From assembly GCA_029449235.1 (NCBI GenBank), contig JANATG010000010.1, forward strand, positions 496,001 to 560,000: a stretch of 64,000 bases of DNA, in the 5' to 3' direction. The DNA comes from Linnemannia schmuckeri (lineage: Eukaryota; Mortierellomycota; Mortierellomycetes; Mortierellales; Mortierellaceae). Below, in pieces: positions 47,377-59,831 of the stretch. The notes beneath the pieces were generated by a model. The model was given only the letters and a program-made list of their open reading frames with translations, was not told the origin of the DNA and did not search any database. Position 1 is the stretch's first letter. Every line of letters begins with the position of its first letter. A program made the translations under genes and the position numbers.

Positions 47377-47940
47377 AGGTATGTGTGCGTGTGTGAAGCT
47401 GGGTATTGAAGACTGTGCTCACTGAGAGAAAACAAACAGATAACGCGCTTTTTTCAGTTAACAACTGTTGTTTTCGTGAAGTAGCTCTCGTTACAAAGTC
47501 CTGGACATTATGGTTGAAAAGACATACGTGCTGCGGAGCGGTTGTTTGACTTTTCAAGGGAGGTGGCAGTTGGCAAAGATTCCAGCGATTGGCAATGGAG
47601 AAAGGTGTGAAGAATGTTTTTAATGAAAAACGTGGCGAAGGTTGGGCTGTTGTGAATGAAATGAGCTAGATTACAGGGTAAATAAGGAAGTGGTGGGGGT
47701 ATGTTGGGTGTGGTTGGAGAAAGTTGTGTTGTGAGACTGATGTGTGGATGAGCGAAGGTGTGAACAAAAAAAAAAAAAAAGGCTTGACGATTAAGAAAAA
47801 GCAAAGTGACGCCAGGTGGTTCGACGGTTGGCTTGAGGCTTGACCCGCTGTGGGAAAATGGGTTTTGGTGTTGGTGACCATGAGGCAATTGGACCGGCAG
47901 TCACGCCCCTCGACACGCGCCACCAAAACTATAAATCTTT
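47377..47940. other. Intergenic region
   Basis: Between the multicopper oxidase 3' end and the coiled-coil gene start, both on the minus strand. An A-run sits at about 47766-47780. Open frames here are Pro/His/Phe-rich and unconvincing. Confidence 0.5.
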
Positions 47941-50440
47941 TCAACTCGCTCGGCACAGCTCCCTCACAACCTGAGGTATCTCAAACGCCTACAAGAGAAG
48001 GGTACCATATAAATGAACAAAGGTGAGTGATCTCGATAACCACAGCGAAGATATGATACTTGCAACGGATAATTCATACAGAAAATGTCCCCTTTTTTTA
48101 CCTTGACTTGACTGGGCAATGCCAAGAATTGCATCAATAACCCTGCTGCCATATGCCAGTCAATGTGACAATGAAACGCCCACAGCCCCGGGTTGTCGCT
48201 GACGAATCTCAGAACCACGTATCCATAAGGGGGAATAGTAACCGTGTCGCGTCTGGGAGGGTTCTCGATATGCAGCGCAGATTGCCCAGGTATGTAACTC
48301 CCATCTCCTGATCCTACCACGTAGAATACATGACCGTGCTGTATTAGAGATGCGAGAGAGAACGAGCAGTAAGTTATATAGGCGCGATATTTTTGATCTG
48401 TCATTTCTGAGCAAGTATATTATTCACGGTTGACATGACTCTACCAAGTGGAAAGGATGTGCTCCTTCATCTAGATCTGACAATGTGACAGTCAAAGAAC
48501 GCGTATCGTTAGTATTACAAGTACAATGCGTGATATATCAAGAACAAAGAAGAAAAACGTGGATTGACTTACTGTTGACAACAAGCTCTACAGTCTGGAT
48601 CTTATCCAAAGTAACAACCAACTGCGATGCATCAAACATAGTCGCTGAATTTCCTCCGCCTCCACCACCACCATCAATAGCCTGCAACAGAGTTGGGCTG
48701 TCAAGTTGCGGTCTCCAAGACGTCTTGTTGACATACCCCATATTCACCCGATCCCGGCTAATCGTCTGGAACGACATCTCCAAGACCACCTGTGTATCTG
48801 CTTCTGGAGCGTCTTTGGCAAAGAACGGCTTTAGCATCTCTGCTTTTAAGTCGTCACAATGTGGTGACCAGGCACCCTCATTCCAGTCCACAGAATTGGG
48901 TGCTTCCTGAGTCGTCATCCCGGTATTCCTGTTGTTGTTGGTGTTGTTGATGCTGAAAGATGGTGTTGACGGTGCTTTGTACTGCAGAATCGCCTTGACA
49001 GAAGGATCCAAAGCCGGATTCTCAACATTGAAGCAGTTCGTATTCATCTCTGCCCGAATCCAGAATCCTTCATTGCTCGTGGACCGATTCGCGACCAAGA
49101 GAACCGAATACCTCTGCGCAACATGAATCGGAACCCTTTCAACCTTCACGGGCACCATATCCACCCCATCGGCTTCAATCACTGTCAGCTCATGCTCATC
49201 CACCGAAACCTTGAAATCCGCAAAACTGCCCGTATTGATAATCCGGATCCTGTAAGTCAACCCTGGTTCGACCCCAAAGACAGCTTGTGGTGCATTCGAG
49301 AAACATCTGTCCTTTCCATTTCCTGATCCGGGTGTGGTAGGGAACAATGCCTCGGTGGCCATTGAGCAATCGAAGGAGTTGCGACCGTTGATGAGTCCAT
49401 TGTCGGGGACGGGTTCGACACCCTCGCTTGCAGTGCTGAGATACCATGCGGCGAGGGATGCAGAGTCGATGTGGTAGTGGTCTGAGACCATCATGACCAT
49501 GTCTTGGTCGTATTTTTCCAGATGGGGCTCGTCTGGGCTGTGAATGATCAACGGTCCTGTGTTTGTGATTGATTTATTCCAGTTAATTAATGCGATCAGC
49601 GTCAGCGCGCACGGACATGTTGATCAGTTCGGCGCACTAACTTTTGACCTTTTAACTTACCGACAATGCCATCGACGTACTGCGAGGCTGCATGGGCATG
49701 CCACCAATAGGTGCCCCACTGATTCGGAACCGTAAAATTGTACGTAAAGCTCTGTCCTGGCGGTATCGGACACTGCGTCACTCCCGTCGTCCCATCCATC
49801 CAGTTTGTGCCTATTTACTCATTTTCATATTTCAAACACATGTTAGCCACCTTTTTAGCCATTTTGCTGTTACACAGACCTCGGTCAAATAACAAAAAAG
49901 GCAAAGAGATCCCGTAATTACCGTTCTGGAACATGCCGTGCCAGTGAATGGCTGTTCCGTTGACCATATTGTTCGTCACTTTCACCACAATCATGTCTCC
50001 CGTGTTTGCCTCAACCATTGGTCCCGGAAACTTTCCTATCATTGAGCAAAAAAGAAGTGGCATGATTAGAACGTAAGGGCGATGTTAAACAGTTTTCCTT
50101 TCAAAATATCAAAATAACAATTACCGTTGACGAGAAGCATAGGTCTCTCAAATCCATCAGGCGCAACAACATGCTGCGAAATCGTCCACTCATAATATCG
50201 CTTCGTGGGGACCTTCGATATCGAGAAATTGCTCCTGCTCAGGTTATACTCCCAAGGATCGTTCTTGATGTCGTATGATGAATGATCCCACAGTGAGTTT
50301 GGATCCCGAGAGCGGAGCCGGTCAATGATGAGGAGAGTTATCGAAAGGAGAAGCGTTGTTATCGCTAGGACAGAAGTCACTACTAGAAGTCTTCGGTACT
50401 TGAAATCTGACTTCCTGCTGTCTGACCATAGAGTCATCAT
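47941..50440 (-). CDS. Multicopper oxidase (laccase/ferroxidase type) with N-terminal membrane anchor
   Basis: Oxidises phenolic substrates or metal ions with reduction of O2 to water, using one type 1 and a type 2/3 copper cluster. Seven exons: 50440-50125, 50035-49922, 49810-49661, 49556-48573, 48470-48445, 48338-48102 and 47988-47941; 624 residues. All four copper motifs are present: HWHG (136-139), WWHAHA (His 181 and 183), HPFHLHGH (526-533, split by intron 5) and HCHIDWH (586-592). The residue ten after Cys587 is Leu, as in many fungal enzymes. Residues 18-40 ([20 protein letters not shown]) are a hydrophobic segment after a short basic cytosolic start, so a type II anchor is likelier than a cleaved signal. 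Several NxS/T sites lie in the body. The tail [11 protein letters not shown] is laccase-like. Exon 5 is only 26 nt. Confidence 0.92.
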
Positions 50441-51812
50441 CTTCCTTGAGATTTGGTGTCGCTGGGTGATATAGAAAATGAGAAGAGAAGTGAGAGTAAG
50501 AGATAAAAAGAAAAAAAGAGAAAAAGAACAGCTTTGAAGAAAGAGAAAAAAGGGAGCGAAACACAAAATAGGGATGAAAATGGTTTTGATTTAGACAGGG
50601 GAAGGGAGGGAAATGCGCAAGTGGTAGGGAAAGGAATAGTAGCAAAGTGCGCTTTTTTCTGTAATCCCTGGGCATAGCATCATCCCCCCTTTGAGCAGGC
50701 AGAAAGGCAGGGAAGAGAGGAGAGTGACAAGGCCATCCCAATTTGAACAGCACCGTTTCTCGTTTGATATTCCTCCCTTTTGCCTCCTCTGACAAAAAAA
50801 ATGAGAGATTTATCCCTTATTCCCTCAACTAACAATGCTGAAGGTGCGCATCGCCTATTAACTTCATGCTATCACTCATTGGCAATAGCACTCACTGTAT
50901 GTATGAATGTATTTCATGCACAGCATCGATGCTAGCCAAGGTTGGCAGGGTAGGGACAGGCAGCACGCGACAACTCGTTCCCTCTATGTATCTAGGATTG
51001 GGGCTTTTAAGGATCAAATATCCTTCCACTCTGCAAGCACAACTACAAGTGCAGCACTTTTTTATAGGCTTGTCTTACATACAAGCTCTCTCACTCCTCT
51101 CTCTCCCACTTTACGATATCGCGTCTCACTTCCTGGACCTAGACGGGTCTCTGTTGTTGTCTTTATGGTGTTCTCGCCCCTCTGTCGTCTGCCTTGGGCT
51201 TGTCACCGTACCATCAAGGGGAAAGAAAAGGGGGAGGGCGAAGAAGGGAAAATGGATTTAAAAAATTATGTCGATGTTACAGAATCATGTCAAGGGACAC
51301 AGACACATACAATACACCAAGCAAGGAGCCAGACAATTACAAGAACGGGATCTCCCTCTCTCTCCTTGAACTAAAAACGGCTTTACGCCACTCCTTCACT
51401 GCTGGCTTTCCTTTCCCTGTCGCCCCTGTTCCAGTGCTCTCTCTGTAGGTAACATGCCTTGGTTCTGCGAACAGCAACAGGCGGTCATATTCTGATCGGT
51501 CGACATCTAAGGTGATTCCAAAGACTATTGCACATTTTGCGCATTATAGTCTTCCTCGGTGCTTTCTTACGCGGATACTGTGTACTTACATGAAAGGTAC
51601 CTTTTGTTCAGATCTTGCTCCTCTTTCCCCTTTCTCTTTTCTCTTTTCTTCCTTCTAGCAAAATTCCCCTTCTTCCTGCCTATTTCTTTTCTAACAAACT
51701 TAATCGATCATCGTCCCTTTTCCCTTTCTTTTCTCTTCTTTTTCTTCCTTTTCTTCTCCTTCCCGTCCTCCTCCTTTGAACGTCTTCCTTCAGCATTTCT
51801 TCCGACAAAACC
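50441..51812. other. Divergent promoter region, multicopper oxidase / phosphoesterase
   Basis: 1.37 kb between two start codons on opposite strands. GA-rich on + at 50478-50560 (leader of the oxidase) and CT/T-rich on + at about 51617-51775 (leader of the phosphoesterase). No gene recognised between; short open frames are low-complexity. Confidence 0.55.
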
Positions 51813-53254
51813 ATGATCTTCACACAATTGCTCCCGCTGGCAATACTAGCTATCACACTCTCCACCTTCATTCATGCCGCAAAACCGGACGATCCACCAA
51901 GTGACCAGCAACCGGCAAAGGGCAAAGTATTCGACCATATCTTCATTCTCCTTCTCGAGAACACTGTAAGAAAATCTATATGAACTGTTCTCTGTTATTT
52001 CACACCTACCACTGTGTCACACAACAAGCAAAACAAACAACGTATCTACTTACCTACTCTCTTCCCATCCACCCAGTCAGGCACCGATTCAACAATGTTT
52101 ACGCTTAAACAACACTCTATTGTAATATGCGCGGGCCTATTCCACTATTCTAACCCACCTTTGCTCGCTTCTCTCTCTCCACCAAAACTCTTTAGAACTA
52201 CGCACTAGCATCCTCAGACCCATACTTCCAACACCTCGCCCAACAATCCATCACCCTCACAAACTACCATGCCGTCACCCACCCCTCTCAACCAAACTAC
52301 ATAGCTTCCATCGCGGGCGACTACTACGGCCTCAACAACGACCTCCGCACTTCCATCCCGGCAAATTATACCACCATCGTTGATCTTTTGGAATCTAAAC
52401 AACTTACCTGGAAAACCTACCAAGAAGATATGCCAGAAGTCTGTTACAAAGCCTCACGGGCACCTGGGGTTATAGACGCCCAGGGTAATGTCGTGAAGGC
52501 CGATGGCCTATATTTCAGGAAACATAATCCGTTTGTGATCCACGAGTCCATTGCTGGGAACAAGACACGTTGTAAAAACGTTGTCCCGGCCTCACAACTC
52601 GCCCTCGACCTTTACGCCGCCTCTCCCTCTTCAACCTCAAACCCTTCCACTCCAGGAATCCCACTCCCGAATTACATGTACTACACACCCAACATGATAC
52701 ACAACGGCCACAACACAACCGTTCGCGACGCAACCCTCTTCCTCTCCCAATTCCTCCCCTCTCTCTTAACATCCCCCGCCTTCACGACCACCAACACCCT
52801 GGTCGTCATAACATTCGATGAGACAGAAGACTACATGATCGGTGACAACCTGGTCTATACTCTCCTCCTTGGCTCGAACGACATCGTCATCCCAGCTTCG
52901 TTAAAAAACACAACAGACTCTACGTTTTACACCCATTACTCCCTCCTCTCCACCGTAGAGTCCAACTGGGATCTGGGCAACCTAGGCAGAAACGACGCGA
53001 ATAAGAACGTGGCGAATGTGTTCAAGATCGTGGCAGACAAGACTGGGTATCAGAATCTTGAGGTGGCTACTGCAGATGTGCTGGTCTTTAATGAAACGAT
53101 ACCAGGGTTCTTGACAGGTGTGCCGCACAAACACTCGTCTCATGATCCTTCTCCCGCTTCTTCTCATGCCAATATTTTTACCTCTTCGTTGACAGCAACT
53201 CTTTTGGTTAACATCGCATTCATTATCACCACAATTGGGACCATCATAGTTTAG
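51813..53254 (+). CDS. Secreted GPI-anchored phosphoesterase (acid phosphatase type)
   Basis: Alkaline-phosphatase-superfamily phosphoesterase (the family of fungal secreted acid phosphatases and bacterial phospholipase C). Exons 51813-51965 and 52196-53254 join in phase to 403 residues. Residues 1-23 (MIFTQLLPLAILAITLSTFI) form a signal peptide. The family core is clear: FDHIFILLLENTNYALASSD spans the junction, then LTNYHAVTHPSQPNYIASIA (metal-site region), YYTPNMIHNGHNTT and TLVVITFDETEDYM. The C-terminus (NIFTSSLTATLLVNIAFIIT) is a hydrophobic tail after a Ser-rich stretch, typical of a GPI signal; the enzyme is probably cell-wall or surface bound. Several NxT/S glycosylation sites are present. 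It may scavenge phosphate outside the cell (inference). Tail-to-tail with RNR1, 184 bases apart. Confidence 0.9.
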
Positions 53255-53438
53255 AACAAACATGCATAGAATATAAAAAATGGTGTTTATTATGAATGGA
53301 TATGCAAAAGAAAGACACGTGGTGCAAAAAGGTATATGCAATCGCTGCAAGGTATTAAGAATATGAATGCGTGCAAAGAAAAAGTTACTAAAAATACAAT
53401 TGAAAAAAAGAAGTGCGCCAACAAAGATGAAAAAAAAC

Positions 53439-56400
53439 TTATCCACTGCACATGACGCAGGCATCCTTGTTCTCTAACGAGCACATAATCGCATCCAGCG
53501 CCTTCTGATCATTTTCATCCAACTTGGGCGACTCGATCTCAGGGGTCGTCAACCCATTAGCAGATCCAGATCCACCAGCACCAGTACCAGTCGTATTAAT
53601 GACAGTCTGCTGCTTGACAGCCTTGGCGACCAAAGCCTGCTTCTTGAGACTCTCAACCAGAGCCTGCTGATCAACCGTAAACTTGATAGCATCCACAGCG
53701 GGGCGCGAGCGGAGGTAGTACATGCCAGTCTTGAGCCCCTGCTTCCATGCGAAAAAGTGCATCGACGTCATCTTGCTCGATGTGGGGTCAGACATAAACA
53801 CGTTGAGCGACTGCGACTGGTCAATGAAGGGTGCACGGTCAGCAGCCATTTCCAGAAGAGCCTTCTGAGGAATCTCCCAGATGGTCCTGTACAGCTTCTT
53901 GAACTCGGGCGTCAACTCAGACAAGCCCTGGATCGATCCGCTTGCTGCAATGATCTGGTTCTTCATCGACTCGTTCCAAAGTCCCATCTGCGTCAAGTCA
54001 TTCAACAAATGATGGTTCTAGTAGCAAAAGAATGAAAAGAATAAAAGGTTGTTAGCCACTGTCTGACTGATTACATCCGAATACAAGTCGAAGCAAAAAA
54101 AATCATGGAAAGGAGACTTACGACAACTTGGAACTCGCCGGAGAGGACGCGACGCTGGTAAATGTTGGAGGTGTAGGGCTCAAAGCACTCGTTATTGCCA
54201 AGGATCTGACTGGTCGAGGCAGTGGGCATGGGGGCAACCAAAAGCGAGTTGCGGACACCATGCTTCTTGATGTTCTCCTTCAGACGGTCCCAGTTCCAGC
54301 GGTCACTGGGCTTGACGTTCCACATGTCGTACTGAAGGATACCCTGGCTGACAGGCGATCCCTCGTAGGTCTCATAAGGCCCTTCAACCTTGGCAATCTC
54401 GCACGATGCCTCCAAGGCGGCGTGGTAGAGAGTCTCAAAGATGTCCTTATTCAACTGACGGGCCTCAGGTGAGTCAAAAGCATAGCGAAGCATCACAAAG
54501 GCGTCGGCAAGACCCTGAACACCCAAACCAATGGGGCGGTGACGCTTGTTGCTCTTCTCGGCCTCAGGGACGGGATAGTAGTTACGGTCGATGACTTTGT
54601 TCATATTCTTGGTCGCAATCTTGACAATCTTGTGCATCTGGTCAAAGTCGAAGCGCTTGTTCTTGACGTCAACAAACTTTGGCAGAGCAATCGAGGCCAA
54701 GTTGCAGACAGCGACCTCGTCAGGGGCAGTGTACTCGACAATCTCTGTGCAGAGGTTGGAGCAAGTAATTGTTCCCAAGTTCTTCTGGTTCGACTTTGCA
54801 TTGCATGCGTCTAATTATGTTAAAAGTATTTAGCTATTAGTCGCTGATCGATTGGGATTAATGTATAACTTCAAAACATGAATTGAGTGCTCACCTTTGT
54901 AGAGCATGTAGGGCATGCCGGTCTCGATCTGGGCGTCGATGATGGCGAACCAGAGTTTTTGGGCCTTCACGATTCTGCGGTACTTGTGAGCGCCAACGTA
55001 CTTGTTGTAGAGGTCAACAAAGTCCTGACCCCAGACACGGTCGAGACCAGGGCATTCGCCAGGGCAGAAAAGGTGCCAGTCGCCATCTTCCTGGACGCGC
55101 TGCATGAACAAGTCAGGGATCCAGAGACCTAAGAACAAGTCACGTGCACGGAGCTCCTCGTGGCCAGTGTTCTTGCGAAGATCCAAGAACTCGAACACAT
55201 CCGCATGCCAAGGCTCCAAGTACCTGTTGAGTGATACATATACAAAATATTTCATGGCGATTAGCAAACCACGTTGCATGGAATTAAGTATTGTAATACA
55301 CCGCTATGTGCCACAATGTCAATCAATGCACAAACTTTTGAAGACAACTTACATGGCGAAGGATCCGTTGCGCTTTCCGCCACCTTGGTTGACAAAGCGG
55401 GCGGTGTCATTGAAGACACGGAGCATGGGGACAATACCGTTGGAGTTACCGTTGGTTCCAGCAATGTACGAGCCTGAGGCGCGGATTTTTTGGAAGCTGA
55501 CACCGACACCGCCAGCCGACTTTGAGATCAACGAGCAGGTCTTCAGGGTGTCGTAAATACCCTCGATACTGTCATCGGCCATCTGGACCAAGAAGCAGCT
55601 GGACATCTGAGGACGAGGGGTACCGGCATTGAACAGAGTTGGGGTCGCGTGGGTGAAGTACTTTTCCGACATGTAGTTGTAGGTCTCGACGGCAGCCTCA
55701 ATGTCGCGACCGTGGATACCGATCGACACACGCATGATCATGTGCTGGGGGCGCTCAACCACAACGTCTATTGCATAGAAAGAAGCCATCAATGGAGAGA
55801 ATATTTAGTAACGCGATTTCTTGACACCAAGTTAGATGACAATACAACCGCACAAAAGAGAAAAGACGTACCGTTGATGCGCAAGAGATAAGACTTTTCA
55901 AGGGTCTTGAAGCCGAAAAAGTTGTAGCCATAGTCACGGTCGTAGATGATGGCCGAATTGAGACGGTCGGCGTGCTCCATGACGATCTCATAGGTCTCCT
56001 GGGAGACGAGGGGGACGTTGCGGTTGAGGGTGGGATGAATATGGGTATAGAGGTCCTCGATGACGGTCGAGAAAACCTTCTTGGTCTCCTTGTGGAGGTT
56101 GGAGATGGCGATACGGGCAGCGAGGGTAGCATAGTCAGGGTGATTGGTAGTCAGGTAGGCGGCGGTCTCGGCGGCCAGGTTGTCGAGCTCGACCGTGGTG
56201 ATTCCCTGGTACATGCCTTGCACGACCTAATTATTATTTATGTCATTTGAAATAGAGAGGGTTGATTAGCAAATATAGTTCTAGTAGGTGTGTGAACCAA
56301 TGTTTTGGCTGATCAGGTCCCCCGCAACTGTCTTTCACACTGCCATCGGGTGAATATCCTCATTGAGAGCGTTGTTGTGTTTGTTTTCGTTATTGATGAT

Positions 56401-57093
56401 CGTGGCGTTTGTCCCGGCCGTTGCCACCATAAAATACAAGCACAAAAACATCACAAGGGTGTTCTCGATCGCTCTCGCCTTTCATCATTGCTCACACACT
56501 CTCTCTTTCCCTCTCAAACACAAACATAAAGAGACACCTCAAAACAATAGAACAACAATAATGAAAGGGAAATAAGAAGGTGAAAGGGAAAGAGGGAAAG
56601 AGGGAAAGAGATAGGTGTAACGGGTATAGAAGAGTAAAAGGTGGCAAAAACACACACAAAGGGAATGCATTAATAATACCAAGCTTTAAAAAAAAAAAAA
56701 AAAAAAAAAAGGTGATTACCTTTTGGGAGACTCGAGGGGGATCAACAAAGTCGGGATTCAGACCATAGCAGAGCTTGGAGATTCTCGACGTAATCTTGTC
56801 AAAGTGGACCTGTTCATAAGAAATGATCAACAAAAAGGAATGATTAGTGAACTGATGGTCATAGCAAACAGAGATGCATAAAAAAAAGCAAAATAGAAAA
56901 CAGTATGCAGGAAAGAATACTTACAGATTCGTGTCTTCCATCTGCAAGTCATCACAGAGTTGATGCAGTAAACAAAAGAGAAAGAGAGAGGGGTGTTAAA
57001 GGAAGAGATGATTCAAAAGAGAATACAGACTTTATTCAAGACTGGAAAAGACAAGTACATAAAACTGCTTTTACCTCGCTTGACGACAAACAT
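53439..57093 (-). CDS. RNR1: Ribonucleoside-diphosphate reductase large subunit (class Ia R1)
   Basis: Reduces ribonucleoside diphosphates to deoxy forms with the small subunit. Eight exons: 57093-57075, 56941-56925, 56809-56720, 56226-55872, 55767-55353, 55223-54895, 54810-54122 and 54017-53439; phases agree, 830 residues. [20 protein letters not shown] opens the ATP cone. Catalytic residues are present: Cys218 (MSSCFLVQ), Asn427, Cys429 and Glu431 (SNLCTE), Cys444 (VAVCNLAS); [40 protein letters not shown] and [20 protein letters not shown] are hallmark stretches. The C-terminal CVMCSG is the redox-shuttle Cys pair. The first two exons are only 19 and 17 nt. Intron 3 (493 nt) includes a run of 23 T in the sense direction. 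Three MluI-type boxes lie within 400 bases upstream. Confidence 0.97.
56688..56710. repeat. Poly-A on + (poly-T in the RNR1 transcript), 23 nt
   Basis: Twenty-three consecutive A on the + strand in RNR1 intron 3, immediately downstream of the donor in the transcript direction. Confidence 0.9.
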
Positions 57094-57261
57094 GCTTGTG
57101 GTGAGGTGGGGTTGAGTTGAAGAAGGGGAGGGGTGTGTGCGTGTCTGTTGTTGTGGTTGCTATTTTGCTTCTTTTGGGTTAAATGATGCAAAAAAATAAA
57201 AAAATAAGGCGGATATGCAGAAAAATGATCGACTAGGAGAGTGAGAGAAAGAGACGGACAG

Positions 57262-57476
57262 ACGCGTGGAAGAAGGGATAGGAAAGGGTTCAGACGTGAA
57301 AAGGGCAAAGAAGAAGAAAAGAGGAGGGAAAGAAAGAGAAGAGAAGAGGGAAGAAGAGAAGACGGGTCAAGAAAACAAAAACATTTTATTTGTCAGGGTC
57401 AGAAAAACGCGTCAAGAGAGTCAAGCCTCTGCAAATTTCATTTATCTGAACAAAAAACAAAACAAACAGGACGCGT
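57262..57476 (-). promoter_or_regulatory. Three MluI cell-cycle boxes (ACGCGT) upstream of RNR1
   Basis: The palindrome ACGCGT occurs at 57262-57267, 57407-57412 and 57471-57476, about 170, 315 and 380 bases upstream of the RNR1 ATG. About 0.1 copies would be expected by chance in 400 bases. MCB elements drive G1/S transcription of RNR1/cdc22 through MBF (Swi6 with Mbp1 or Cdc10/Res) in yeasts, so MBF control is likely here (inference from known regulation). Confidence 0.65.
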
Positions 57477-59033
57477 CTCGAATCTACGTGCAGTCACGTA
57501 CGCCTTCTTTAAGTTAACTTCTTTTAGGTAATTTGTTTCTTTTCTTCTTCCGCGCGATACAACACGCCTCAACAGAATCGACACGACAAAAACACGCCTC
57601 TCATATCATGGCATCAATTTATCGTCACCATCTCCTCCACAGCACGACGTACCCATTATTCTTGTTCATAAACATAAAGATAATTGTAATTAGGCGACAG
57701 AGCCGGGGTATTTTTTAATAGCAATATTTGGTATTTTTGTATGTTTTTCTTGTTACATAAACGAGCGATGAGAAAGCAAAGAAATGACAAATGACTAGGT
57801 ACAGAGAAGGAAACTACGACTGCGACTAACAACAATAAGCAAGAAAAGAAAAAGCAAAAGACCAAACTCATTGGAAAAAAAAAAAAAATAAATGGTGCAT
57901 AGACACCATCGATGAAGCAAAGCAACAAGAAAATAAATATACAGATGAAAATATTGTGGTAGTGGAAGCGGAAGAGGTAGGGAACGTGGGAAAGAACTAT
58001 ACAGGAAGAGTTGGAAGGAGCAACAAGCAAACAATAAAAGGGAAACAATCTAACTAACGACAACTGAAAGAAGAAGAAAAATAAAGGAAAAGAAGGAAAG
58101 AACGTACAGAAAGAGAGAAGAAGAAATATCCTCAATCTTGATGGGAGTGAGATGTTTCTTGATGGCAAAGATACTCATCTTGTCCCCAATGATAAAGGAA
58201 GGAACCGGAACAGGAGAGAGACAGAGAGACGGAGGCAGACGTATATGACCAAGGAAGGACAGTGAGAGGGAGAGACACGATCAGAGGGCGGATTCAGGGA
58301 CAGAGATCACCCGTAGACAAATGGTCTCAAATCTGCAGCCAATCCGCGGCCAGGTATCGACAGACGCGTCATGGGCATCTGGTTGGACAAAGCGGAAACG
58401 CGGGATGGATGAGTGCCACACAACCAGACCAGGACGGATGGACACTAAGGAGGGGCACTCGGCACACTGCACGACTAAACAAGGAAACACTGGACGGGAT
58501 AGACAGACTCAGGCACCGAGTATGTATATCAATGTAATGCGTGTCTAAGTGTTGTGGTTTTCTTCTCCTTTCTAAACCCTTTTTTTTCTTCCATTTTCGT
58601 CCTTTTCTTCCCGACTCTTTAGAAGTTGGGACAAGTCAAGAACAAAAGGGCATAAAGCAGGGAAGAACGGTAAGAATTTACGCACACAGACACACAGACA
58701 CACAGAACAACAACTGCATAATTGTCGTCTTGACCATACAGGCAGAATGGCAGAAAAACAGGACAGGACGGCAGGAGAGGAGACAACCGAGCGAAACAAG
58801 AAACATTCCTCTTTGTAGCCATACAAAGGGCCTTGACGAAGGAAGCAAAGGGGTGTTTGCGTATGGATCGTTCGGAACAGACCAATCCAAAGCTGACAAG
58901 TAGGACAGACCGACAGAAAGGGACAGAGGAGAGAAAAGGAGAGGGGCGCAAGGGCACCAAACTATGGCGACATCGCCTAATAACGCAGTCGATCGCTTTC
59001 TGATTTGCTGGGGTTTGTTGTTTGTTTGTTTGC

Positions 59034-59075
<42 letters not shown>

Positions 59076-59831
59076 CCTGCTTGTCGTCGTTGCATAAAAT
59101 AGTGCAAGAAAACAGAAGAAAAGAAGCAAAAAAAATGACAGAAAAGGGATCAACTCAAGCCAGAAATACGTAAAGGCGGGAAGCGAGGGAAGGAAGGTCG
59201 CGAGAAAATGAGGTGACTCATGCTACGATGGAGAAAGGGGGATACTGTTCTTGTCGCTGGGTAAATAGGAAAAGGAGCGCTTGTTGTTGTTGCTGATCTG
59301 ATGCAGGCATTGGGTAGGGAAGAATAGTAAAGAAGAAAAAGAAGAAAAGCACCGCATGGCGACTATACAAAAGTAACGATAAAAGAAGGCATAACGAAGA
59401 AGGAAGAAAGGAATGGCAAGGGGGAAAAGGGACTGGATTGAACAAGGAAAAATAAAGAAGAAAAGAGGACGAAGGAAGACGAGGAGCACACAAAGAAATA
59501 CACAACAATGTGTACAATAGAAGACTTCAGGAGAAGCGAAAGGAGGTGGATGGAAGAGATGCTGCAGCCCTTTTTCGTGTACGTTGCGTGCTTCTCATCT
59601 CGTCTGCTGAGTGTGTGTTTCCTGATTTTTCATGGGTACCTGGCTGAATATCAAGTAGCCCATGATCTTCGGTATGGGAACGGGAAAGGAGGTACACTCA
59701 AAATACACACTCACAGACGATTGTCCCTCGAGTTCCCTGGTGTCTGGTGTGGTCGTAAAATAAAAAAGACAGGGAAATAAATAGCTCTCGACGTGACTCA
59801 AGTAAGGGGAGAGGAAGGAAAGAGCCAGACA
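57477..59831. other. Intergenic region upstream of RNR1
   Basis: No well-supported gene. One short minus-strand ORF (58178-58050, 42 codons) starts MSIFAIKKHLTPIKIEDI and runs into a hydrophobic stretch; part of it can also be read as a 44-nt intron (GTACGT ... TTTCAG), so its status is open. A further ACGCGT is at 58364-58369. A TTG repeat lies at about 59033-59075. Other frames are low-complexity. Confidence 0.45.
59033..59075. repeat. (TTG)n microsatellite
   Basis: About 14 trinucleotide units of TTG/GTT on + in non-coding sequence; read on the minus strand it gives a meaningless poly-Gln frame. Confidence 0.9.

Noticed and set aside
57656..58168. 170-codon minus-strand hydrophobic frame
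   Set aside because: Built from low-complexity pyrimidine-rich sequence, with no start context or recognisable topology. Only the short overlapping ORF at 58050-58178 is kept as a weak observation.
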